Shown: positions 8,592-16,153 of the stretch, one piece after another
Layout of the letters: every line of letters begins with the position of its first letter
Numbering within the stretch: position 1 is the stretch's first letter
NCBI GenBank assembly: GCA_002305755.1
Contig: DBQV01000028.1
Location: 1 to 31,665, forward strand
DNA: 31,665 bases
Reading direction: 5' to 3'
Origin: Christensenella sp. UBA1385
GTDB lineage: Bacteria; Bacillota; Clostridia; Christensenellales; Aristaeellaceae
Position numbers and translations under genes: made by a program
Notes under the pieces: model-generated
The model's database searches: none
Seen by the model: the letters and a program-made list of their open reading frames with translations, nothing else
Told to the model about the DNA's origin: nothing

Positions 8592-9566
8592 TTGAAACGA
8601 AAAACCTGGCTGCTGATCCTGCCGGCTGCCCTTATCGCGGCCGTTATGTGGTTTCTGGTGCTGCGCCCGGGCTTCGCGCCCGGCCCTCTGGACAGGGCGG
8701 CCATTGACAGGGCGCTGGCGGACGACGCTAAAAAGCACGGTGTGGAGACGGAATTCCGCATTGATGCGGACGAGCAGAACCTATCCGCCCGCGAAGGGCT
8801 GGATGAAAACTGGACGCATATCCTCCTGATGGGCACGGACGGTCTGTATACCCGCCTCAACGACGGAAGGTCAGATTCCATGCTGGTGGCCTCGCTGAAC
8901 AAGACCACCAAGGAGATCAAACTGACCTCTCTGGTGCGCGACATGCTGATCACGCTGCCGGATTCCAGATCGGAGCAGCGAATCAACACGGCTAACGCCT
9001 TCGGCGGGCCCTATCTGGCGGTCAAAACGGTGAACGAGCTGCTGGAACTGAACATCACCCGCTACTGCTCCATCAATTTTACGGGCTTTTCGGAATTGAT
9101 CGACCTGATGGGCGGCGTGGAGATGACTTTGAGCCAGGGTGAGGCAAGGATCGTAGGGGTGCCGTATCAGGAAGAGCCGCAGCGTTTAAACGGCGGCCAG
9201 GCGCTGACCTACGCGCGCATCCGCAAGCTGGACAATAACTTCGGCCGCAATGAGCGGCAGCGCAAGCTGCTGGAAGCCCTTCTGCAGAAGGCATTGCGGA
9301 TGAAGCCCGAGGAGCTGCTCAAGCTGGTACCGGAAGCGCTGAAGCTGATCTCCACCAACCTGACGGGCAGCGAGGTCGTGTCCCTGCTGCAGCAGGTGCT
9401 TGCCAACAAGACTGGCGTGGACATGCTGAGCCTGCCGCCGGACAAGGCCTATCACTACGGGCAGCAGAACGGCACCGCCAGCGTGATCATCTTCAACGAG
9501 GAGAAGACGCGCCGGGCATTTTGGGATTTCATTGAGGGGACGGCCGCGGAAGAATCTCAGAATTAG
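8592..9566 (+). CDS. LytR-CpsA-Psr (LCP) family cell-wall ligase
   Basis: LCP proteins transfer undecaprenyl-linked glycopolymers such as teichoic acids or capsule onto peptidoglycan at the outer face of the membrane. The 324-residue protein has a short basic start and one membrane helix (about 5-24), then the LCP domain from about 74. Conserved sites visible are Arg93 and Asp95 (GRSDSML), Arg116 and Asp117 (SLVRDML), INTANAFGG, and the NGGQALTYARIRK plus NNFGRNERQR segment with its arginines. The start is TTG at 8592 preceded by GAGGGA; the ATG at 8585 is in another frame. Single-gene transcript with a terminator after it. Confidence 0.92.
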   Translation: MKRKTWLLILPAALIAAVMWFLVLRPGFAPGPLDRAAIDRALADDAKKHGVETEFRIDADEQNLSAREGLDENWTHILLMGTDGLYTRLNDGRSDSMLVASLNKTTKEIKLTSLVRDMLITLPDSRSEQRINTANAFGGPYLAVKTVNELLELNITRYCSINFTGFSELIDLMGGVEMTLSQGEARIVGVPYQEEPQRLNGGQALTYARIRKLDNNFGRNERQRKLLEALLQKALRMKPEELLKLVPEALKLISTNLTGSEVVSLLQQVLANKTGVDMLSLPPDKAYHYGQQNGTASVIIFNEEKTRRAFWDFIEGTAAEESQN

Positions 9567-9588
9567 ATACAGTCCATGATGCACAGCG

Positions 9589-9638
9589 AAAATCGCCCTT
9601 CCCGCTTTTTCGGGCGGAGAAGGGCGGTTTGCGTTTTT
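9589..9638. terminator. bidirectional terminator between LCP gene and sdaAA
   Basis: CGCCCTTC (9594-9601) pairs with GAAGGGCG (9619-9626), with CCG/CGG pairs inside. TTTGCGTTTTT follows on plus and ATTTTC on minus, so it can serve both converging transcripts. Confidence 0.75.
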
Positions 9639-9641
9639 GAT

Positions 9642-10526
9642 TCAGGGCTGGGGCTGCGGTGATTCATTTTCCCAAAGCAGGCTCTTCCACCTTCGGCCGG
9701 TGGGCGTGCCGGCCAGGCCGCCCTGCGCCGTTTCGCGCAGCGATGGCGACATGTTGATGCCGATGCGGTACATGGTCTCGATCACTTCATCGCAGGGCAC
9801 CATGCTCTTGATGCCTGCCAGCGCCATTTCGGCCGCGGCCATGGCGTTGGCAGCGCCGCCCGCGTTGCGCTTGATGCAGGGCACTTCCACAAGGCCGGCC
9901 AGAGGATCGCAGGGCAGGCCCAGCATGTTTTTGAGGGCGATGGCGGCGGCGTTGGCTGCCTGCTCGGCCGTGCCGCCGGCAAGCTCTGTCACGGCGGCGG
10001 CGGCCATGGCGGCGGCGGAGCCCACCTCAGCCTGACAGCCTCCCTGAGCGCCTGAGATGCAGGCATTGTTGGCGATGACCAGACCGACCGCGCCGGCGCA
10101 GAACAGCGCCATGGTGATCGCCTCATCGCTCTTGCCAAGGTGCTCTTGCGCGGCCAGCAGCACACCGGGCAGCACGCCGCAGGCCCCGGCCGTCGGGGAG
10201 GCGCAGATGATGCCCATGTGGGCGTTGGCTTCGTTGACAGCCACGGCATAGTTGACGGCCCGGGGGAAGGCTCCGCCGGTCAGCCGGCTGCCCTTTTGAA
10301 TGTACCGGTCCAGCAGCAGGGCATCGCCGCCGCACAGGCCGCTGCGGGCCCTCAGGCCTTGCAGCCCCTCCCTGGCGGAGCGCTTCATCACCTGAAGCTG
10401 GTCCGCCATGCGGGAGATGATCTCCTCTTTTGCCTTGCCTGTGCTCTCGGCCTCGGCCTCCAGCATCACGCCGGAGATGCTGCCGTCCCCGGCCTGTTCC
10501 ACCAGTTCGCTGATATTTCTGAACAT
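9642..10526 (-). CDS. sdaAA: L-serine dehydratase, iron-sulfur type, alpha subunit
   Basis: Deaminates L-serine to pyruvate and ammonia with a 4Fe-4S cluster, together with the beta subunit encoded just upstream. Length is 294 residues, as usual for the separate alpha chain. Candidate cluster cysteines are in ASPTAGACGVLPG, in NNACISGAQGGCQAE and in GLPCDPLAG; the serine-binding Gly/Ala-rich segments are also present. It starts 9 bases after the sdaAB stop, with AAGGA before the ATG at 10526. The two-chain arrangement is typical of Bacillota, whereas E. coli has one fused chain. Confidence 0.95.
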   Translation of the reverse strand: MFRNISELVEQAGDGSISGVMLEAEAESTGKAKEEIISRMADQLQVMKRSAREGLQGLRARSGLCGGDALLLDRYIQKGSRLTGGAFPRAVNYAVAVNEANAHMGIICASPTAGACGVLPGVLLAAQEHLGKSDEAITMALFCAGAVGLVIANNACISGAQGGCQAEVGSAAAMAAAAVTELAGGTAEQAANAAAIALKNMLGLPCDPLAGLVEVPCIKRNAGGAANAMAAAEMALAGIKSMVPCDEVIETMYRIGINMSPSLRETAQGGLAGTPTGRRWKSLLWENESPQPQP

Positions 10527-10535
10527 AGCCCGTCC

Positions 10536-11198
10536 TTATATATTGAGCGTGATGACTTTGTAAATGTTCTTCTGCCGGTTCATGTTTTCGATCACCTCGG
10601 GGGCGACCTGCTCGTCCGTCTCGATCACCATCAGGGCCGTCTGCCCGCGATCGCTGCGTGAGACCTCCATGTGGTTGATGTTGATGCAGCCTTCTGCCAG
10701 CAGGCGGGTAATGGAGGCGATGGTGCCGTAGGCATCCTTATGGAAGATGAGCAGGGCGGGCGATTCGCCGCTGAGACGCAGGCTGAAGCCGTCCACCTCG
10801 GTCATCTGCACCATGCCGCCGCCGATGGAGATGCCGGTGGCGCTCATGCTGCCCGCGTCGTCCGAAAGTTCTACCTTCAGCGTGTTGGGGTGGGCCGGCA
10901 CCGCGTCTTCCGGCACATAAGCCACGCTGATACCGCGCTCGGACGCTATGGCGGCTGCGTTCCTGATGTCGGGGTCATCCATGGGGATGTTGAGCACGCC
11001 GGCCAGCGCGGCCACATCGGTGGCGTGGCCGCGAAAGGTCTTGGCAAAGGAGCCGAAGAAGTGCAGCGTAACCGCTCTCGGCTCGCGCCCAAAAAGCGCG
11101 CGGGCGAGATGGCCGATGCGCACCGCACCCGCGGTGTGCGAGCTGGAAGGGCCCAGCATCACAGGCCCGATGATATCAAACACGGAGCGGTATTTCAC
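10536..11198 (-). CDS. sdaAB: L-serine dehydratase, iron-sulfur type, beta subunit
   Basis: The partner of SdaAA. The 220-residue chain starts SVFDIIGPVMLGPSSSHTAG, the family signature region, and ends with an ACT domain (about 148-220), which binds an amino acid ligand in related enzymes. The start is GTG at 11198 overlapping the ogt stop as GTGA, with GGAG upstream in ogt. Expected to be translated by coupling from ogt. Confidence 0.94.
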   Translation of the reverse strand: MKYRSVFDIIGPVMLGPSSSHTAGAVRIGHLARALFGREPRAVTLHFFGSFAKTFRGHATDVAALAGVLNIPMDDPDIRNAAAIASERGISVAYVPEDAVPAHPNTLKVELSDDAGSMSATGISIGGGMVQMTEVDGFSLRLSGESPALLIFHKDAYGTIASITRLLAEGCININHMEVSRSDRGQTALMVIETDEQVAPEVIENMNRQKNIYKVITLNI

Positions 11199-11665
11199 GC
11201 GGGCGCTCCTTCTCGCTCCAGCCTGAGCAGGGCCTCTTTCTTATCCAGCCCCCCGCCGTAGCCGGTCATGCTGCCGTCCGCACCGATGACGCGGTGGCAG
11301 GGGATGATGATGCTGATGGGGTTTGCGTGATTGGCCCCGCCCACGGCGCGCATGGCCTGAGGGCTGCCGGCCTGGGCAGCTATTTGACGGTAGCTGCGCG
11401 TTTCCCCGTACGGGATGGTTTGGAGAGCCTGCCATACCCGCTTTTGAAAATCTGTGCCGCGGGGGGCGAGGGTCAGGGTGAAAGCGCGCCTGCTGCCCGC
11501 AAAGTATTCTTCGATTTGCTTTTTTGTTTCAAGCAGCAGCGGCGTTTCTTTCCGCTGAGCGCCGAAGGGAGGCTTCAGGCCGAAATCCAGCGCTATCAGC
11601 GCGCCATCCTCCTCGGCGGCGGTCATGGGCCCAAGGGGACACATGAAATCAAGGTAATATTGCAT
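11195..11665 (-). CDS. ogt: methylated-DNA--[protein]-cysteine S-methyltransferase
   Basis: A suicide repair protein that removes methyl groups from O6-alkylguanine. The 156-residue protein carries the active-site motif IPCHRVIG with the acceptor Cys123, and upstream TDFQKRVWQAL and PYGETRSYRQIA, the DNA-binding helix region; the arginine finger is in MRAVGGANHANP. The start is the ATG at 11665 with AGGAGAGG upstream; the frame is open for 70 more codons but that part is the leader region and lacks protein-like features. First gene of ogt-sdaAB-sdaAA, an unusual pairing of DNA repair with serine catabolism. Confidence 0.95.
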   Translation of the reverse strand: MQYYLDFMCPLGPMTAAEEDGALIALDFGLKPPFGAQRKETPLLLETKKQIEEYFAGSRRAFTLTLAPRGTDFQKRVWQALQTIPYGETRSYRQIAAQAGSPQAMRAVGGANHANPISIIIPCHRVIGADGSMTGYGGGLDKKEALLRLEREGAPA

Positions 11666-11695
11666 CTTCTTCCTCTCCTTTCGTGGAGTAAGCTG

Positions 11696-11723
11696 ATTAT
11701 AACAAAGGCATAGCAAAATACAA
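11696..11723 (-). promoter_or_regulatory. promoter of the ogt-sdaAB-sdaAA operon
   Basis: On the minus strand TTGTAT (11723-11718) and a perfect TATAAT (11701-11696) are 16 bases apart, about 30 bases ahead of the ogt start. It is divergent to the aro promoter, with about 80 bases between them. Confidence 0.7.
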
Positions 11724-11802
11724 GAAGGGAAGCTCCGCCCTGATGCGCCGTCCGAAAAAATGAATTTTTCATGCGTTGCCTTGCAAAACCGTCCTGGCTG
11801 CC

Positions 11803-11832
11803 TTGACAGGCCAAGCGGCGCGGTGATATATT
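11803..11832 (+). promoter_or_regulatory. promoter of the aromatic amino acid operon
   Basis: Perfect TTGACA (11803-11808) and TATATT (11827-11832) with an 18-base spacer. Transcription should start near 11839, placing the leader peptide ORF and the attenuator at the start of the transcript. Confidence 0.8.
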
Positions 11833-11865
11833 GACGGTGCGCAAAACGCGAAGGGAAGGGAAACC

Positions 11866-11946
11866 GTGGCAGCATCCGCTATGTTTTATGCAAACTATTA
11901 CTTTTACTTTAGCAGCCCTAAGGTAAGAGCGATTCGTGTTGCATAG
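11866..11946 (+). CDS. Phe/Tyr-rich leader peptide of the aro operon
   Basis: A 26-codon ORF starting at GTG 11866, five bases after AAGGGAAGGG. An in-frame ATG lies at 11881 but its distance from the ribosome binding site is poor. From that Met the peptide reads MFYANYYFYFSS, so seven of nine consecutive codons are Phe (three) or Tyr (four). It ends with TAG 26 bases before a terminator hairpin and 82 bases before aroF. The downstream genes make exactly these two amino acids. The inferred role is as a ribosome stalling sensor, as with PheL in enteric bacteria; no function of the peptide itself is expected. Confidence 0.85.
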   Translation: MAASAMFYANYYFYFSSPKVRAIRVA

Positions 11947-12004
11947 GTGGCCCGGCCCCGACAGGCAAGTACATGCCGCACAGAATCAGCTGTGCGGCAT
12001 TTTT
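11936..12004 (+). promoter_or_regulatory. transcription attenuator with competing antiterminator
   Basis: Terminator: 11973-11983 pairs perfectly with 11990-12000 (11 bp, loop AATCAG), followed by TTTTT. Antiterminator: GTGTTGCAT (11936-11944) can pair with ATGCCGCAC (11973-11981) in 8 of 9 positions, including one G-U, using the terminator's 5' arm. The first segment is the end of the leader ORF including the first base of its stop codon. A ribosome that reaches the stop would cover it and allow termination. A ribosome stalled at the Phe/Tyr codons would leave it free and allow read-through. Confidence 0.8.
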
Positions 12005-12028
12005 AATGAAGCGCAAAAGGAGCAAGCT

Positions 12029-13036
12029 ATGATCGCCATATTGAAACCCGGTGTCACGGACAAACAGCGCGAAAACCTGTGCGACTGGTTCCGCAGCATG
12101 GGCCTGGAGGTGCATGTATCGCAGGGGCAGTTTCACTGCATCATCGGCCTGATCGGCGACACCTCCAAGGTGGATATCTCCCTGCTGGAAAGCCTTTCTA
12201 TCGTGGAATCCGTCAAGCGTATCAGTGAGCCTTTCAAGAACGCCAACCGCAAGTTCCACGCCCAGGACAGTGTGATCGACGTGGGAGGCGGCCTCAGGAT
12301 CGGCGGCGGGCACTTCGAAGTGATCGCCGGCCCCTGCTCGGTGGAATCCGAGGAGCAGATGGTGGGCGTTGGGCGGAGGATACTCGCCGCGGGCGGCAGG
12401 CTGCTGCGCGGCGGCGCCTTCAAGCCCCGTACCTCGCCCTACGATTTTCAGGGGCTTCACGGCGAGGGCCTCGGCATCCTGAGCCGTGCAAAGGCCATGA
12501 CGGGCCAGCCCATCGTGACCGAGATCATGAATATCAACGATCTGCCGCTGTTTGAGGATGTGGATGTGATCCAGGTCGGCGCGAGGAACATGCAGAACTT
12601 CGACCTGCTCAAGGAACTGGGGCGCACACGCAAGCCCGTGCTGATCAAACGAGGCCTGGCCAACACCCTGAAGGAGCTGCTGATGAGCGCCGAATACGTG
12701 ATGGCGGGAGGCAATGAAAATGTGATCCTCTGCGAGCGCGGCATCCGCACCTTTGAGACCTACACAAGAAACACGCTGGATCTATCGGCCATCCCCGTGT
12801 TGCACGAGCTGACCCATCTGCCCGTGATCGCCGACCCCAGCCATGGCACCGGCAAGGCCAGCCTGGTGCTGCCCATGGCGCTGGCGGCCGTGGCCGCCGG
12901 GGCGGACGGGCTGATGATCGAGGTGCACCCAGATCCGGAGCACGCGCTGTCGGACGGCGCGCAGTCGCTCACGCCGGACCAGTTTGACGATCTGATGGCG
13001 AGGGTGAGCAAGGTGCGTGAGGCGGTGCTGTCATGA
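12029..13036 (+). CDS. aroF: 3-deoxy-7-phosphoheptulonate (DAHP) synthase
   Basis: First step of the shikimate pathway: PEP plus erythrose-4-phosphate to DAHP. It is the AroF/KDSA-like (type I-beta) form, 335 residues. A ferredoxin-like/ACT-type regulatory domain is at 1-70, a class known for feedback control in Thermotoga-type enzymes. The barrel starts near 95 and shows IAGPCSVES at 99-107 (metal/PEP site), FKPRTSPYDFQG, KRGLANT and ADPSHGTGK, all catalytic segments. I chose the ATG at 12029 (AAAAGGAG upstream); the frame is open further upstream through the attenuator but has no start signal there. It overlaps tyrA by ATGA. Confidence 0.96.
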   Translation: MIAILKPGVTDKQRENLCDWFRSMGLEVHVSQGQFHCIIGLIGDTSKVDISLLESLSIVESVKRISEPFKNANRKFHAQDSVIDVGGGLRIGGGHFEVIAGPCSVESEEQMVGVGRRILAAGGRLLRGGAFKPRTSPYDFQGLHGEGLGILSRAKAMTGQPIVTEIMNINDLPLFEDVDVIQVGARNMQNFDLLKELGRTRKPVLIKRGLANTLKELLMSAEYVMAGGNENVILCERGIRTFETYTRNTLDLSAIPVLHELTHLPVIADPSHGTGKASLVLPMALAAVAAGADGLMIEVHPDPEHALSDGAQSLTPDQFDDLMARVSKVREAVLS

Positions 13037-13875
13037 AGGTGGGCATCATCGGGCTGGGGCTGATCGGCGGTTCTCTGGCGCGGGCCTACAGCCGGCACGG
13101 AGGGCACGAGGTGCTGGCGAGCGATCTTGACCCCGCGGTGCTCACGCTGGCCAAGGCGGAGGGCGTGGTGCAGGCGGAATTGAGATCCGACAATGTAGGA
13201 GACTGTGACCTGATCCTGATCGCGGTGACGCCGGACGCGGCCATCCGCTGGCTGCGCGGCAACGCGCCGCTCCTCAGGCAGAGCCAGCTGGTGATCGACT
13301 GCTGCGGCACCAAGAGGGCTGTGTGCGAAGCGGGGTTTGAACTGGCTGACCGCTACGGCTTTACCTTTGCCGGCGGGCACCCCATGGCGGGCACCCATCA
13401 CGCGGGCTTTGCCCATAGCCGGGCGGACCTGTTTGACGAGGCGCCCATGGTGATCGTGCCGCGGCATTATGACGATATGGCGCTGCTGGAGAGGATCCGG
13501 CGCGCGCTGGAACCCGCAGGCTTCGGCCGCATGGGCGTGACCACGGCGGAGGAGCACGACCGTGTGATCGCCTTTACCTCCCAGATGCCGCACGTGGTAT
13601 CCAACGCCTTTATCAAGAGCCCCACGGCCCGGGGGCACCGCGGGGTCTCGGCGGGCAGCTACCGCGATCTGACGCGCGTGGCCTGGCTGAACCCGGACAT
13701 GTGGGCAGACCTGTTTTTGCAGAACGCGGATCATCTCAGCGAGGAGATCGGCCTCCTGATCGACGAGCTTGGCAGGTACAAAGCGGCCATCGAGCAGGGA
13801 GACAGGGAAAGGCTGCGAGCGCTGCTGGACGAGGGGCGCAGGCTGAAACAGCAGATCGACGGGGAGGGCGTATGA
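13033..13875 (+). CDS. tyrA: prephenate dehydrogenase
   Basis: NAD(P)-dependent oxidative decarboxylation of prephenate to 4-hydroxyphenylpyruvate, the tyrosine branch. 280 residues. Rossmann motif GLGLIGGSLA begins at residue 7, CCGTKRA follows the second half of the fold, and GGHPMAGTHHAGF holds the catalytic His region. AFTSQMPHVVSNAF and AGSYRDLTRVA belong to the helical dimer domain. There is no C-terminal ACT domain, so feedback by tyrosine is not obvious here. It begins inside the aroF stop (ATGA) and ends inside the aroB start. Confidence 0.95.
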   Translation: MKVGIIGLGLIGGSLARAYSRHGGHEVLASDLDPAVLTLAKAEGVVQAELRSDNVGDCDLILIAVTPDAAIRWLRGNAPLLRQSQLVIDCCGTKRAVCEAGFELADRYGFTFAGGHPMAGTHHAGFAHSRADLFDEAPMVIVPRHYDDMALLERIRRALEPAGFGRMGVTTAEEHDRVIAFTSQMPHVVSNAFIKSPTARGHRGVSAGSYRDLTRVAWLNPDMWADLFLQNADHLSEEIGLLIDELGRYKAAIEQGDRERLRALLDEGRRLKQQIDGEGV

Positions 13876-14894
13876 GCGAGACCGTTTTGAGGCGTGGCGC
13901 GCTGAACGAGCTGGGCGGCCTGATGCGCGGAATCGGATGCATGGGAAAGGCTGCCCTGATCAGCGACGTGAACGTGGCCGGCCTGTTCATGAGCCGGGCG
14001 AAGGAGGCCCTCAGATGCGAAGGCTTCGAGGTGTTCACCCATGCCGTACCCGCGGGCGAGAGCAGCAAAAGCCTTTCGAGATACGGTGAGCTGCTGGGCT
14101 TCCTGGCCGAGAGCGGGCTGACCCGCTCCGATACCGTGGTGGCTCTTGGCGGCGGTGTGGTGGGCGATCTGGCGGGCTTCGCGGCAGCGACCTATCTGCG
14201 CGGCATCCGCTTGGTGCAGGTGCCGACAAGCCTGCTGGCCTGCGTGGATTCTTCAGTCGGCGGCAAAACGGGCGTCGACCTTGAGCAGGGCAAGAACCTG
14301 GCGGGGGCATTCTGGCAGCCGGCGCTGACGCTGATCGACCCGGATCTGCTGCGAAGCCTGCCCGCGGAGATCTATCGGGACGGCTTGGCGGAGATCGTCA
14401 AGTACGCCGCCATCAGGGATCGCGCGCTGTTTGACCTGCTGCCCTACGACCTCGGCGAGGAGGAGGAGGTGATCCGCCGCTGCGTGGACATCAAGCGGGA
14501 GCTGGTCTCCCGCGATGAGAGGGACAGGGGAGAGAGACAGCTCCTCAACTTCGGCCACAGCTTCGGCCACGCCTTTGAGAAGCTGAGCGGCTACAGCCTT
14601 TCGCATGGACGGGCCGTCGCGGCCGGTATGTGCGCGATGGCAAGGGCATCGTACGCCTTGGGCCTTTGCAGCGCGGAGGACGCATCGAGCCTGATCGGTA
14701 TGGTGCACGTGCTGGGCCTGCCGACAGAAACCCCTTACACGGCCGAAGAGGTCTATGGCTGCGTGCTTTCCGATAAGAAACGCCAGGGTGAACGCATGAC
14801 GCTGATCACCTTCCACGGCATCGGCGACTGCAGGCTGACCTGCTGCTCCATGGACGAGCTGCGGCAGGCGCTGCGGCTGGGACTGCCCGTATGA
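13872..14894 (+). CDS. aroB: 3-dehydroquinate synthase
   Basis: Converts DAHP to 3-dehydroquinate using NAD and a divalent metal. The protein has 340 residues. VVALGGGVVGDLAGF, PTSLLACVDSSVGGKTGVD, DGLAEIVKYA and NFGHSFGHAFE (metal-binding His) are the family motifs and look intact. I set the start at the ATG 13872, overlapping the tyrA stop as ATGA with GGGGAGGG upstream; an upstream extension of the frame lies entirely inside tyrA and is not credible. Confidence 0.96.
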   Translation: MSETVLRRGALNELGGLMRGIGCMGKAALISDVNVAGLFMSRAKEALRCEGFEVFTHAVPAGESSKSLSRYGELLGFLAESGLTRSDTVVALGGGVVGDLAGFAAATYLRGIRLVQVPTSLLACVDSSVGGKTGVDLEQGKNLAGAFWQPALTLIDPDLLRSLPAEIYRDGLAEIVKYAAIRDRALFDLLPYDLGEEEEVIRRCVDIKRELVSRDERDRGERQLLNFGHSFGHAFEKLSGYSLSHGRAVAAGMCAMARASYALGLCSAEDASSLIGMVHVLGLPTETPYTAEEVYGCVLSDKKRQGERMTLITFHGIGDCRLTCCSMDELRQALRLGLPV

Positions 14895-16153
14895 GGGCCA
14901 TTGTCTGTCCCGGGCGGCTTCAGGGCAAGGTCGAAGCCATACCTTCCAAATCGCAGGCGCACCGCCTGCTGATCGCGGCCGCGCTGTGTGGGGAGCAAAC
15001 GAGGATCCTCTGCCCTGAGCTGTCGGACGATATCGAGAGGACCGCGGGCTGCCTGAAGGCACTGGGAGCCGACATCCGCCATGAGCGCGGGGCCTACCTT
15101 GTGAAGCCCGCGCATCTGCTTGGCGAAGCGGCGCTCGACTGCGGCGAGAGCGGCTCCACCTATCGCTTCATGCTGCCCGTGTGCGCCGCCCTGGGCGGAC
15201 GCTATACCTTTCTACTGCGGGGCAGGCTGCCGGAGCGGCCCATGCAGACGCTCTTTGAGGCTTTGGAAGGCTCGGGCCTGCGGATCAACGGCGGGGGCAG
15301 TGAGTGCGTGTGCATGGAAGGCAGACTGCAGGGCGCGCGCTTTCGCCTGTCGGGGGACACCAGCTCCCAGTTCATCAGCGGGCTGCTGCTGGCATCGCCG
15401 CTGCTGGAGGGGGATAAGCAGATCGTGATCACCACGCCGCTCAGATCGGCCGCCTATGTGGAGATGACGCTGGAGGCGCTGCGCCTCTTCGGTATCGATG
15501 CCTCTCTTGAAAACGATGTTCTGACCGTGCGGGAAGGAGCCTATCGCTCGCCCGGAGAGACGGCGGCTGAGGGCGACTGGTCCGGCGCGGGCTTCTGGCT
15601 TTGCGGCGCTCCCGCCGGTGGGGGAGAGGTTTGGATGAGCGGCCTGTCCTCGGTCTCTTCGCAGGGGGATAGGCGGGTGCTGGATTTCCTGCGGCTGTTC
15701 GGCGGAGAGGCCGAATGGAAGGATGGCCGCGTGCTGGCGCGCGGCGGCAGCCTGCGCGGCGCGCGGATCGACATCGACCAGACGCCGGACCTGGCCCCCT
15801 GCCTGGCCCTGCTGGGCACGGCCGCGCGGGGAGAGACCCGCCTTGAAAATATCGCACGGCTAAGGATCAAGGAGAGCGACCGCGCCGAGGCGATCGTCGC
15901 GGCGCTGAGTGCGCTGGGGGCGGATATCCGAGTCATAGAGGATGCCATCCTGATCCGGGGCGGCCGACCGCTGCGCGGCGGGGTGTGCGACGCGCGGGGA
16001 GATCACCGCATCGCCATGATGGCGGCCTGCGCGGCGGCGCAGTCGCAGGGGCCGGTCATCATCCGCGGCGCTCAGGCGGTGAGCAAATCCTATCCGCGCT
16101 TTTTTGACGATTTGCGATCGATGGGCCTTGAGGCCCGATTGGAGGCAGACTGA
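14891..16153 (+). CDS. aroA: 3-phosphoshikimate 1-carboxyvinyltransferase (EPSP synthase)
   Basis: Joins shikimate-3-phosphate and PEP to 5-enolpyruvylshikimate-3-phosphate. 420 residues, standard for the family. Visible are IPSKSQAHRLLI (Lys and Ser of the substrate site), DCGESGSTYRFMLPV (the conserved Gly-Ser-Thr-x-Arg), SGDTSSQFISGLL, DQTPDLAPCLA (catalytic Asp) and RLRIKESDRAEA. The phosphate loop motif here is CGESGSTYR rather than the enteric GNAGT.RP, as in many Gram-positive enzymes. ATGA overlap with aroB. Confidence 0.96.
   Translation: MRAIVCPGRLQGKVEAIPSKSQAHRLLIAAALCGEQTRILCPELSDDIERTAGCLKALGADIRHERGAYLVKPAHLLGEAALDCGESGSTYRFMLPVCAALGGRYTFLLRGRLPERPMQTLFEALEGSGLRINGGGSECVCMEGRLQGARFRLSGDTSSQFISGLLLASPLLEGDKQIVITTPLRSAAYVEMTLEALRLFGIDASLENDVLTVREGAYRSPGETAAEGDWSGAGFWLCGAPAGGGEVWMSGLSSVSSQGDRRVLDFLRLFGGEAEWKDGRVLARGGSLRGARIDIDQTPDLAPCLALLGTAARGETRLENIARLRIKESDRAEAIVAALSALGADIRVIEDAILIRGGRPLRGGVCDARGDHRIAMMAACAAAQSQGPVIIRGAQAVSKSYPRFFDDLRSMGLEARLEAD

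Noticed and set aside
11666..11875. 70-codon N-terminal extension of Ogt
   Set aside because: It runs over the ogt promoter and the aro promoter region; the ATG at 11665 has an AGGAGAGG site and gives the normal length.
11936..12028. 31-codon N-terminal extension of AroF
   Set aside because: It would be translated through the attenuator hairpin and has no start signal; the family N-terminus begins at 12029.
13701..13871. 57-codon N-terminal extension of AroB
   Set aside because: It lies fully within tyrA in another frame, lacks a ribosome binding site, and AroB family proteins begin at the ATG 13872.
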